Part shown: positions 25,321 to 35,927 of the stretch, piece after piece
Layout of the letters: each line of letters starts with the position of its first letter
Position numbering within the stretch: the first letter of the stretch is position 1
Assembly: GCA_036852015.1 (NCBI GenBank)
Contig: JAANDG010000226.1
Span: 62,001 to 126,000 of the forward strand
From: Pelodera strongyloides
Taxonomy: Eukaryota; Nematoda; Chromadorea; Rhabditida; Rhabditidae
Reading direction: 5' to 3'
Length of the DNA: 64,000 bases
The notes under the pieces: generated by a model
Database searches by the model: none
What the model saw: only the letters and a program-made list of their open reading frames with translations
What the model was told of the DNA's origin: nothing
Translations under genes and position numbers: made by a program

Positions 25321-27039
25321 GGAAGATATGAAACCTACAGATCAAATCAATGCTTAGTGCCCATCTAGACCTTTTTATGTCTGTAATTTCTTAAAAATTG
25401 AGTTGAGTTGTGTATTGTTATTATGAATTATGATAAAAGTTAAAATGTTCCAGAAATTCGTCTTCAAACCTACGGATCAAAATTTAAAATGAAAACATTG
25501 AATTACTAAAGTATATTAGTTTCACAGAAACATATATGTTTCTATAGCTGACGCACAAATTTCCATTTTAATTCCATTGTCTATTTTATAAGGAGTGAAT
25601 TGAAATTAAAACTAAGATGACACTAATTAATACGGGTGGAATAAGTTTGTGGTTTAGGTAATGCGCTCTAATTAAACTCCCACATGCTCGTTAGTTTTCT
25701 AAACAGAGGCGTAAGTAGGGTGGTGACGTGAGTCTTATTTTTCTGATTAGCGCCGCTTTAAAATCAATAACATTCGATAAATAAATCGTTAATTAGATTG
25801 AATAGTGTTTTTTACCTTTGAAAACTGGAAACTCTTCTAGCATGTACTGTACACCATATATTTACCTTCTCAGGAATTGTCCAGCATACTTTTCACCAAC
25901 CACATGTCATCTCGCTTTAACTAAAAAAGAACCCTAGCATCAGTGCATGTTTTTATCTAATAAACTGCAACTGGGTTTTATCGAATAAAGTACAACTGTT
26001 TGCAACAAATAAAAATTTTCTCCGTTGCTTGTTCTTTGCATATATTTGTCTGCAATAGTTCGCGTTTAGCACGTAAGCATTATTATTTATGCAACATTTT
26101 ATTAAATTTACCGGAAATAGATAAATATATTATCCCAATTCCTGTAAGTGAAACGAATAAACACAAAGATGCTTATATTAAAGAACGATCAGCTTTTATC
26201 ATCGGTTACGTACTACTAAAGACGGATTAAAAGCTCAGAGCCATGAAAATGATGTATATTTTAAATATTTAATATTTAATAAAGAAAAACGGAGTTGTGA
26301 CGTTCTGATACGTGGAAAACCGATTAAGTCGCAGCATCATTCAGCTTCAGCGATAGTCAACGGCGATGTTGGGGTTTCCCAGTATCCTGAAACCGTATCT
26401 TGCTTGAACTACAAGAGAAGGGAAACCAAAAACCCCGATATGGCCAGATCAAATCCCTAAAAAAAATCCGGCCAACCAAGTGATAAACTGATAAACCAAC
26501 GGTATTTATCACGTGCTCTAACACAACGGAAGTGTTTCTTGTACTAAAAATTGGTGGATGGTCATCACCGTAATCCCACACAGTAAGTGAATACAAATGT
26601 AATGGTTATCTGAATTTTCCCGTTCAAAAAACTGGATGATAAAATTAAACGATACATCATTTATTCACCAATTTGTTTAAAAATGATTACGTGGGTAATT
26701 TTTGAAATAATATTTTGAATAATTACAAAAGTTACACGATTTAAAACTCCGAAAAGTGCGTGAAAATTCATTCAGAAACGGTCAACACTTGAAAAAATTT
26801 GTACCGTAATCTCTATTAGCCGACCGGACACCAACACGTCTTAGTTATTCGACGACATTGGTATTATAAATATAATATATCCAATATTGTAGAAGATGAT
26901 CTCGCCCTAGCTTGATCAAGTCGGGCAATTTGTCATCTCAGACTCTCTGAAACCCGTGTCTGCTTTGCTCAGGACCACTGAGCTTGAACCTTGAACACTG
27001 TGATGTACCATGAGTACCATGCATATAATAGATATAGCG

Positions 27040-27205
27040 CACTATTAAAGCGGAAAACGCAATCGATCCGAGTTCGATTCCGGCCCGTGACACCTTTGAA
27101 ACCACCACCAGGCGAGGGAATCATGGGCGACCGAAGACGTCGAGCAATTTGTCATCTGGAGCTCGTGGCCTGTGCTCAGTACCACTGCTAAACATGATAT
27201 AAGGA
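27040..27205. repeat. tRNA-box plus CCAGATGACAAATTGC repeat
   Basis: A TAGCGCACTATTAAAGCGG stretch followed by GAGTTCGATTCCGG resembles A and B boxes of a polymerase III promoter. Downstream is the inverted form of the dispersed repeat at 25238. SINE-like, uncertain. Confidence 0.4.
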
Positions 27206-27713
27206 AACCTTGTGTTATACCATGAATAAATAACACACGCTTGAAGCGGAATATAACTTTTCTTACTCAATGAAAAATGAGTGGTTATTAGTTGGCCCGG
27301 CACCGCAACATAATTCATACTTCATGAATGTATAGTAATACATTAATGAAATAAATATTTATTGTTTAAATCTTACAATCAATTATTAGAGACCAGCCGG
27401 CTAAGCCGCGTGAGGCGTCTATCCATACTTATGTAACGTTTGTAACGTTGATGAAAATCTCTACGAATGAAGACATACATCGTTCTTTTACATGAGAATA
27501 TACTAAAGCTCTTTTTTATCCAAAGCTGAACAATTTCTTCGAATTCTACTTTCGTAACGTGAGTGCTAGCGCACGCTACAGTTACTCTTTTAAAAAATAA
27601 GACAATGACGTGTTCAGCAGAGGTCTTCAGCGAAGTGGACGACGTGATCCAGATGACAAATTGCAAGGTCTAATCATGCTACCGAAGAGATCACCCATAG
27701 AATTGGTCATATT

Positions 27714-27850
27714 AATGGGTTTCCACGTTCCAAGTATCCCAAAAATTCGGTGTGATTCTGTCAAGACGACCGTATTTTTGCACGAAACCTGCATATATAA
27801 TACGAAAAAAAAATATTCTCGTGTAGTTCTTTTCACCATACTTGACACCC
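27714..27850. repeat. GGGGTTTCC-family element, degraded
   Basis: AATGGGTTTCCACGTTCCAAGTATCC at the left, CACCATACTTGACACCC at the right, interior TCGGTGTGATTCTGTCAAGA. Confidence 0.65.
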
Positions 27851-29038
27851 TATTAAAGTGTCGGCACTCGTCACTCTCCGCTCACAACGTCTCCGTTTAC
27901 GCTTCACGCTACGCATTGCCGTGCACCGCGCCTGAGGACCAGAGAAGCATAAAGTAAACTGGTCGTATTATCTATTCGAGTTATAGCTCCATGAGGTGCA
28001 CCTTTCAACAGTGTTTGCCCTATGTCACATATGGATCACCTTTTCGCCCAAGTGAACAAAACTCAATTTCTGAGGAAATCGGTATACGTATACAAGTAAG
28101 TAATCAGCTGTTTTCTCGCGCGCAACGAGACGCTTGTAGATGAGTTTAATTACCCAATTTTGAGGTAAGCAGCAACCCCCGAAGCCATATGCGTCTTTAT
28201 TAAATACCAGCTTACGGATGCATACGTGCTCCAAAAATTTACGTACCATTAATATTTTCAAGATGACAACAAAACAATGTTTTTCTCAACCAATATCAGT
28301 TGAACATATCATTATATGTATAATCATGTCATCAATAAACAAGACTTATATTCTTACGAATAGCAAAATCATTTAATAGTTATTATCCCCACACATCGTT
28401 TTAATCCTTATGTTTTTGCACACACCTGTAAAAACAATTTACAATTAAATTATAAACGATAATGTGTATTTGTAATAATCGTGTGATCATTATTTATGAT
28501 AAGCAAATGAATGCAGTGAGATTTCGAATGAATGAAATAAGGAAGATTATTATTTTGTTATTTTATTAGCAATTAGCAGCACTTTACATCTTGGTGTTAG
28601 TTGGGGGGGGGGTACTAACTATTAACCTACGCGTTTAAGACCCTACGTATTTTATGTACGCGAGAAATGGTGAATATTTTTTGCTATTACAGGGCGGGAG
28701 GTGATACATACAAAGCTTATACACAGGGTCACTACGAGAGTCGTTATTATTTTTTCTTTATTTAGTATGAAAAATGGTACTACTAGTAAATCACTTATTT
28801 GGGCATAACCCTGCCATTCCATAGTATCGAAAAGCGACCTTGTTAAAAAGGACGTGTTTTATAACACGCGGTTTACGAAACTTGTGCCAAGCTAGGCAAC
28901 TGCATTCCAAGTGTACATGTTTTATGCAAATTTGTTCCAATATGTGCGAAAATGGTCAGAATTGTACACAAATTTCCAAATAATATATGGGGGTGCAGCA
29001 TTTAGGCACATGTCCGAGGTACTATTAAACACATACTA

Positions 29039-29455
29039 TTAAAGGGTCAGGCCCATTTCAAATGACCCCTCTTTTGATGATTCCATCTAATTCTTTATCT
29101 CAAATATAGTAGGTTACGATATTTTTCTAATTTTCAAGCGCAAAATTCACGCAGCATTCAGCAGTTTACCATTGCCAGTCATACCCAACTATTTATCGCA
29201 GCTATCACGCCCCTTCGCGCTAATTGGGCAATATGCTCCATTGGGCGTGGCAATTGCGATATTGGCCAATCAGCGTGAATGGGCGTGCCAACTGCGATAG
29301 ATAGTTGGGTATGACTGCCCACGGTAAATTGCTGAATAGTGTGTGAATTTTGCACTTGAAAATTAGAAAAATATTGCATCCTACTATATTTGACATAGAG
29401 AATCAGATGGAATCATCACGTATAGGGGTCATTTGAAATGGGCCTGACCCTTTAA
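29039..29455. repeat. TTAA-ended palindromic element, GGGTCAGGCCC family, full copy
   Basis: Starts TTAAAGGGTCAGGCCCATTT and ends AAATGGGCCTGACCCTTTAA. The arms are complementary almost to the centre (for example ATAGTAGG.TACGATATTTTTCTA against its complement). Related copies are at 18805-19281 and 42409-42786, and single ends at about 35476 and 63437. Confidence 0.87.
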
Positions 29456-29556
29456 AAGTAGCAACCAAATCGCTATAAGTAATGTCGGTGCGTGCGTTTA
29501 GGGTATTTTCCTTTTATAGTAAAAAATAAAGGTTTGCTATAAAAGTCTTCGCTGAA

Positions 29557-29563
29557 TATAAAA
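29557..29563 (+). promoter_or_regulatory. candidate TATA box upstream of KR1
   Basis: TATAAAA at 29557-29563 (with a second TATAAAAG at 29538). If used, it would drive a non-coding first exon spliced to the acceptor at 30180. The alternative is that KR1 mRNA receives a trans-spliced leader. No direct support for either. Confidence 0.25.
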
Positions 29564-30181
29564 TTCATCTACTACGTGACTTGCCGAAACTGTGCTTCAC
29601 TACAGGCGATACTGTCTTTTAGCAATGGCATTTATCTAGCATCAATCTAGCATCAGTCTATGGTCTATGCCATTGGCGCCGTGACGCTGTACTTTAGCAG
29701 TTTTTCCCCAGGTAAGAATTTCAAATTTTCCAGTTCTTATGTCATACTGCGGCGCGAAAAGATAGCGGGGAAAGCGATTTTCATGGGCGATTTTTTATGC
29801 CTGCCATCGGCGTATTTAAAGAGCGTTTTGTCACGAGAGAAAACACTCACCTGAGTTCGGTCTTGGCGTTAGATACTGTAGCGCTAGCTATATTACACAA
29901 TAAGCTTTGAGAATTAAGATAGTTAGATTTCGTAGCTTTCTTATATGGCATGTTCGTTCATTGTAATTATGAACTATGTATTAGCTAGCAATATTATCAC
30001 TATATGAACATAACATATTCAATGTCGAAATCACCATATCTACATACTCTTACAGTGTAAACTGAAATTTTTCACTGTAAGACAATTGCCATTCATTTTG
30101 CGATTTTGCCATTGTATATTACCAAGAATCTCCTGTTTGTTTTTTCTATAATTAACCATTAAGTGTAAATGTGATTTCAGT

Positions 30182-32050
30182 ATGAAGTTCGGTTGGATTT
30201 GTCTGGGCCTCGTGGCTCTCGCCGTCTGCGCTATGGCTGAGGCCACCAAGGAAGACGAGGTGCGCTTTTAAAGTGGAATAACCCGTGGTTTTGAAACGTA
30301 TTCTAGAGATCTGCATTCCCATGTATCAGATGAACCACTATGTGCATCATTTCATACTCAAACTTGTTGGGCAGAAACAGCAGGATTTGAAAAAGATTCC
30401 TATAAGAAACTGCGTTGCATAATAGAAAACGATCTTAAAATTACCCCCAGACGAGCTACTAAAAGGTACCCAGTGAAAACACATTTCTACAAAAACTTGT
30501 TATAGCTTTTTTGTTTCTTCAGGCATCCGTCGCAACTTCCCACACACAAATCGCTGCCGCCGATGAGGTATTTAATATTTTATTTGACAATTTACTATTC
30601 TTTTTTATTTTTATTTATGCCGTAGGTAAAACTTTGAGGGATGTAATGAGGGGTTCAAGGCGGTGGGTAGTTGCGCCCTTGGAAAGGAGAATGAGTAGCT
30701 GTAGTGGGTAATGATACCCACTAGGAGTCAGAAGCGCCCCTAGGTAGCTTCAATACTAGAGATACTATAGTGGTATCTTTAGGGAGGGGAGCCAACAATT
30801 AGGGACATTTAGCATATATACGTATCTAAGGGACAATTAGCATATATACATAAATAAGGCTAATTTCAGGTCAATCTTGAACGCGTGAAGCGAGCCGTTG
30901 CCCACAAGAAGGCTGCCAAGGCCGCAGTACGTTATAACATTTATATAACAACACAATCATTTTACAGAAGAATGTAATCAAACGATTACACAATATCGTA
31001 CGGCGTTTATCGAAATTCATAACCGAAAAACCCCACCAATGATCAAGCGAATAAAATTAGCATAAATAATTATCAAACAATAAAATTAGCATAAAATTAT
31101 CAGTCAATAAAATTAGCATAAATAATTATCAATCAATAAAATTAGCATAGTAATTATCTTTCAGCCCAAGAAGCTGTCACTCCGTCAAAAGAAGAGAAGA
31201 GCAATTGTCAAGAAGAGAAAGGCCATCCAGAAGAGACGCCAGCTGAGAAAGTAAGCGTCTTATTCTAATTAGCATTTTAATTTTCTGGTAAATTGTCTGT
31301 TAAAGCGGTATGACAGCCGGTTTTCAAGCGTACGCCTGGACAACTGCATCCTCCCAGGGATTCTGTAGATATTGTGTGTTAGTCTGTGAAAACCATAAAC
31401 CCTGTGTCATACTGCTGATTTATAGAGTACCATTATCGATTACCACTATCAAGTTATCGATTGATTTTTCAGGCGCCTGCAGACCAAGCGTCGCGCTCTT
31501 CGCCAGAAGAAGAGAAGAGCACACAGAAGGGCAGTGGCCAGACGTCAGAGAAAGCAGAGAAAGCAGAGATCGCTCCGCGCACACAGAAACAAGAAGACCC
31601 AGAAGAAGCACGTCAAGAGAAACGCCAAGGTTCGTCGTAGACGCAATGTTTAATCATCGAGTGGGCGGAGCTTAACATCCAAAACAGTAGCCTAGCCAAG
31701 ATATTCAGCCATTCATAGCTATAGCCCGCGGTTGTGGACCCTATTCCCTGCAAATTGTTCCATTCTGTGCCGGAAATGTGTCATACAACGTGTCATATGT
31801 CATATCGCTTTAAAAGTCGACACAATATAATCTAAATTTGCTTATTCAGGTATCCGCCGTCCGCCGCAACAAGGTCCGCCGCGCCCTGAAGGCCAAGGCT
31901 CGCCGTCACACCCTCAAGGTTAAGGCCCAGCGTCGCCGTGTCCAAAGAGCTAAGGCCCACCGTCTCGCCGTCAAGAAGCTTGCGGCCAAGCGTAACGCAC
32001 ACAAGGCCCACCCCAAGGCCCACCCCAAGGCCAAGGCCCACAAGAACTAA
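30182..32050 (+). CDS. KR1: secreted Lys/Arg-rich protamine-like precursor
   Basis: Six exons: 30182-30259, 30523-30567, 30870-30926, 31165-31250, 31473-31629, 31850-32050 (TAA); 207 residues. Residues 1-19 are a signal peptide (MKFGWICLGLVALAVCAMA). A pro-segment of about 30 residues with scattered acidic residues ends in RVKR (46-49), a good furin-type site. The mature chain (50-207) has no Asp, Glu or Cys and is dominated by Lys and Arg, with Ala, Gln and His; the end is a Lys-Ala-His-Pro repeat (AHKAHPKAHPKAKAHK). Introns are phase 0 except one that splits a Lys codon (AA|G). KR2 and KR3 downstream share signal-pro-polycation design and the KKLSL and KRRALR motifs. ATG lies one base after an ATTTCAG acceptor. 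It would be a secreted nucleic-acid- or polyanion-binding protein; role unknown. Poly(A) signal at 32134. Confidence 0.8.
31040..31160. repeat. tandem AATAAAATTAGCATA repeat
   Basis: About four copies of AATAAAATTAGCATAAATAA with TTATCAATC spacers, filling the end of KR1 intron 3. Confidence 0.85.
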
Positions 32051-32133
32051 GTGCCTAATGGATCTCAAACGAAACCCTATCTGTACAAAATTTAGTCGTC
32101 ATAATTTATAGTTAATTTATCCGGTGCCTTGCA

Positions 32134-32139
32134 AATAAA
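32134..32139 (+). terminator. poly(A) signal of KR1
   Basis: AATAAA 84 bases after the KR1 stop, followed by a T/G-rich stretch. Confidence 0.7.
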
Positions 32140-32977
32140 GTGTCTTATTCTTATGTATTACTTATGTGTATGAAGGTGAAATATACAGTGAAATAAATAG
32201 AAAACATGTTTTGCTGAACTCATTTGCTTCATCAAATTGATGCATAAAAATTTCTGCTGCAACAACAAATGTGCCCAGACTAATTGCTGTGTAGAAAAAA
32301 AGTCTGCTGCCCTGCTATCCATAGGCTATGTGCGTCTTTATAAAACTTATTGTGCACGTAAATTAGACAATTAGACTGCAATGCGGACTGGAATTATCGG
32401 CAAAATGCCATAGGACGCTAGGCGAAGAAAAAAAGAAAACTTTTTTGTTCGGGGTGAACGCGGGGTATTAATATCAAGCGTATCTATCTGTCGGATCATA
32501 GACAATGCTCTAGTTCTTCAAGCGGTATGGCACGTCGTTGGATTTCTACAACATCGCGTCATGGGGGATTGCGCGACTTTTACCTGATGTTTTAGGTTGA
32601 CGCGGGCTAGATTATAACTCGGATTAGCCTGTTGTTGAAAGATATATTGAACTTTAGATACCCATGTAGTGTAGGCGAATAACTGGGCGATTTTTTATTT
32701 GAATTGTATTAATTTGCATATTTACAAGCCATGGAAATGCAGTTGTTCAACAAACGTTTCAAAAACCTATCGGTATATCCCTTTAAATTTCCTGGCACAC
32801 CAATACCAAAAATGCGTTCTCTACACTTTTTTCCTTTTTTATCGTATGATTAAGGGTTTGGTTAATAGAATAATCTTCTGTAAATGTTAACTTTTAACGA
32901 AGATCTTTGAGCGGAGCAATTGTATAAAGGTGGTTCAGTACAGGATTTCATAACTTATTACTTGTTTGGCTGAGGCA

Positions 32978-33156
32978 TTAAAGCGAAATACCGGCTGGTT
33001 TTTGAAACATATCGTGAACAGCTGCGTTTTTGTGCATTTATGATAAGCGGGGTCGAATTGGGGTCTAGTTTTTATGCTAATTTATACTAAGTTGCGTATG
33101 TTGCATAAAATGAAGATGTCCACGTTGCGTTTCAAAAACCGGCCGGTATTTCGCTG
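32978..33156. repeat. TTAA-ended element, ACCGGCCGGT family
   Basis: TTAAAGCGAAATACCGGCTG and GTTTTTGAAACATATCG at the left; GCGTTTCAAAAACCGGCCGG and TATTTCGCTGT at the right, where the terminal TTTAA is lost. Confidence 0.78.
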
Positions 33157-33379
33157 TCATTATACGAGTTGCAGACAAAGTGCTGGAAGTCTGCATCATG
33201 GGCACGCATTGAATTGACGATCTATTTGACGTCATATAGATAAAAACAGAAACACACAAATAGCCTAAAATACAACGGGAAATCTAAAAGAGATCAGTCG
33301 CGATTTGAAATTCAGCCTAATTTTGTTGTACCACAAATGTATTCAAGCACGCTCCGTTGTTGGTGCGAAGCGCAACATA

Positions 33380-33452
33380 GTTTTATTTTTAGTTTTAGGT
33401 TTTTTTAGTTTTGGTTTTTTTAGTTTTAGGTTTTTTTAGTTTTAGGTTTTTT

Positions 33453-33487
<35 letters not shown>

Positions 33488-33510
33488 CAGGCTTTTTTTT
33501 TTTAGGCGTT
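33380..33510. repeat. TTTTTTAGTTTTAGG array with poly(T)
   Basis: About four imperfect units of TTTTTTAGTTTTAGG followed by a run of roughly 40 T. Confidence 0.9.
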
Positions 33511-33669
33511 TTTGGAGGAACTTTTTAGGTTTGTAAGCAGACATAACATTTCGATCACATTAGGTTTTACGTGCCCCTGAACTGAATCAAGATTAATTTC
33601 GTAGCTTCCATAAAAAAAACTGTCTGCTTCCGCCTGTATGACGTTCATTTGCGATACCTCTTTCCATTC

Positions 33670-33679
33670 TCTCTTTCCT

Positions 33680-33710
<31 letters not shown>

Positions 33711-33711
33711 A

Positions 33712-33747
<36 letters not shown>
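33670..33747. repeat. (TC)n microsatellite
   Basis: TC-dinucleotide run with a few interruptions, about 190 bases upstream of the KR2 TATA box. Confidence 0.9.
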
Positions 33748-33933
33748 CTCGCGCCCTCCGTCTTGTTTGAAGCAGCATGGCTGCCGCATGGCACACTTTA
33801 GATCGAAAGCAAAAAACCTAAAGAGCTGGCGACCAAACAAAAAACCGTTCTCTTTTTTCGGCTGGCAGATCGCGACGCGAACATTTTAGATATTCGTGAA
33901 ACGGTTTTTCGAACGGGTTTTTAATGGATCCCA

Positions 33934-33940
33934 TATAAAA
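33934..33940 (+). promoter_or_regulatory. TATA box of KR2
   Basis: TATAAAA 62 bases upstream of the KR2 ATG. A start about 30 bases downstream would give a 5' UTR of some 35-40 bases. There is no acceptor between it and the ATG, so KR2 looks cis-transcribed. Confidence 0.65.
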
Positions 33941-34001
33941 AGGTGGGCAATGAGGTGCAGAACCCAAGCAGCTTTCACTTGCTTCACTATTTGTCGCAAC
34001 A

Positions 34002-35927
34002 ATGAGGTGGATATTCTTGCTATTGGCGGCGCTCGCCGCGATTTCGCTCACACTTGCGGAGCCAGCCAGCGATTCGCTGGAGACAGCTCAGGTAACAAGC
34101 GATTCGTTGTTAATTTTAGTAAAGCACTACTACTTTTATAAATTCTCTGAGCTTTGTGCTTTGCGCTAACTTTACACATGTGCCAATGAGCACTACTATT
34201 TTTAAATTCTCTGTGCTTTGCGCTAACTTTACACATGTGCCAATGACTGCAGATACATTCAATTTTAGTAATCATTTAAAAAATAAACCCGCAGGTTTAT
34301 TAGAATATTGTGCCCTGGAAGAGCACAGAATGGAACACGTCCAACACACTTTTCAAAACCATGTGCAATACCCCTTTGATGTGAATATTTTATTTTCAGG
34401 CTGAGCTCGATGGCTTGAAGGATACCAATGTAGATACCGCCGCAGAGCTCGTGAGTTTTGAATTTGAATCTTAAATTTAGTTAAAGGTGTATGATATGCA
34501 GGAAATATTTGAAATAAACGATCAAATTATAAAAGTCCCGTTTGATGACACGTGATGCGCGGGAATTTCGCATATTCCAAGGGGGAATTTCGCATATTAT
34601 TATTTGCCTCAAAATCGTGTTCCTTATTCAAGGGTTGTTCAATGCATCAAATTCATGTCTTATGAATTCAGCTTGTCAAGAGCTAGACTCGAACTCGGGT
34701 TGCGTGCGCTAGAGGCGAGCACGCTAGCCATTGGACCACACGGAAGCATATATGTCTCATAATAATTTTCCATTCTTTCATGTTTGTCTCTTATCAATAC
34801 TTTCCAGGCCGAGTCTACTGACGAGGATGAGATCGCTGAGCTCGAGGCCGCCCTCGACGCTGAGGAGGAGCACTCCAGGGCCAAGAGAGCCGTCGCTAGA
34901 AAGGCAACCAAGAGCAAGAAGCATGCAGTGCGCCGCTCACACAAGTAAGGGAGATTATTTATTATTAAATAACTCCAGACGGTGTCAATTACTACGATGT
35001 GACGAAGTAAAATCAATTAGCACATTTTCGCGGTAGATATGTTAACTTTCCTGTTTCGTATAATTACCTTACTGTCGTTACTTGGTATAGGTACGATATC
35101 TCAGAAGACATAAGAGCCTATGTGCAAAGCATCGGGTTTTATCATAAACGATTAAATAATTGTTTTAATATATCGACGTCATGTGTATAGCTCCTAAGCA
35201 ATGCCGAGTCAGCAACATTTTTAGAAAGGCTAATAGGTTAACAAATGAAACCAACCCATTTAGGAAGCTTTCCCTCAAGGCCAAACAGGCGCGCACCCGT
35301 CTCCAGCGCAAGATCAGCCGCAACAAGAAGCGCAACACTATCCGCCGCCAGCGTCAACAGCGCCGCGTGCAGCGCAAGCGCAAGGCCCATGTTGCCAAGC
35401 ATAAGCGCAACCTTCGCCGCGCTAACCGCCGTGTTGTCAAGGTTGGTTGAATCGAATTAACATTTTCTTTTTGTTAAAGGGTCAGGGGCTACTTCACAAT
35501 CATTAGTTTGTTCTTATTTTTATCAAGTGCAAACCGTATGGTGGCTGTTATAGTAGTTACGATAAACAGCATTCTTATAGCTAATAGCAAGCAGTAAAAA
35601 TACGGCAAACTATACTTTATTTCCCTTATCCACTCAGTACCACTACAGAACCAATCATACGATTTGAATACTGTATTAAATCACTCTTGAACAAGAAGAC
35701 CAGAATCGTAAAGATTTATTGAATTTTATTATTTTCAGAAGAGACGCAGTCTGCAGAAGCGTCGTCAGTTGAACCGCAAGCGCCGCGCACAGAAGGCCCG
35801 CCGTCTCCGCACTATCAAGAACCGCCGCTTTGCCCAACGCCGGGCCGCCAACAAGGCCAAGGCCGCCAAGCGCGCCGCCAAGCGCGCCGCCAAGCCCGCC
35901 GCCAAGCCCGCCGCAACCAAACCATAA
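34002..35927 (+). CDS. KR2: secreted protamine/H1-tail-like precursor with acidic pro-segment
   Basis: Five exons: 34002-34091, 34400-34450, 34808-34944, 35264-35441, 35739-35927 (TAA); 214 residues. Residues 1-19 are a signal peptide (MRWIFLLLAALAAISLTLA). Residues 20-70 are strongly acidic (about 19 Asp/Glu, one Lys) and end at RAKR (71-74), a furin-type site. The mature chain 75-214 has 64 Lys/Arg in 140 residues (46%), no Asp or Glu and no Cys. It includes KLSLKAKQARTRLQRK, alternating QR/RK blocks, and a C-terminus (AAKRAAKRAAKPAAKPAATK) like the tail of linker histone H1. The acidic pro-part may neutralise the polycation during secretion. KR1 and KR2 share RxKR|AVA at the junction, so they are paralogues. 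The gene is driven by a TATA box at 33934. Possible roles (antimicrobial, DNA or sulfated-glycan binding, egg or sperm packaging, mucus or cuticle) cannot be separated from sequence. Confidence 0.85.
34672..34747 (-). repeat. tRNA-like sequence in KR2 intron 2
   Basis: On the minus strand TGGTCCAATGG (A-box-like) and GAGTTCGAGTC (B box) are at tRNA spacing, with a GCGTGC/GCACGC hairpin between. T-arm and acceptor pairing are broken. Probably a tRNA pseudogene or tRNA-derived repeat. Confidence 0.5.

Larger units (their letters stand above)
22998..30100. other. gene-poor repeat region upstream of the KR cluster
   Basis: Holds TTAA elements (23604-23809, 24563-24744, 29039-29455), a tandem array of ATGGTATAAA units (24009-24090), a dispersed CCAGATGACAAATTGC repeat (25240, 27125, 27610) and a GGGGTTTCC element (27714-27850). 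Short open frames near 27.4-27.7 and 28.0-28.3 kb on the minus strand overlap repeats or lack splice support. Confidence 0.45.
32150..33900. other. KR1-KR2 intergenic region
   Basis: No exon seen. Holds a TTAA element (32978-33156), a lone right end (about 32750-32786), a TTTTTTAGTTTTAGG tandem array ending in a long T run (33380-33510) and a (TC)n tract (33670-33747). The KR2 promoter follows. Confidence 0.55.

Noticed and set aside
27379..27666. Minus-strand 95-codon open frame
   Set aside because: Its end overlaps a dispersed GTCGCCTCACGCGGC repeat and its start overlaps the CCAGATGACAAATTGC repeat.
28025..28261. Minus-strand 78-codon open frame with plausible composition
   Set aside because: No clear acceptor/donor pair and no recognisable domain; could be a repeat fragment or lost exon, support too weak.
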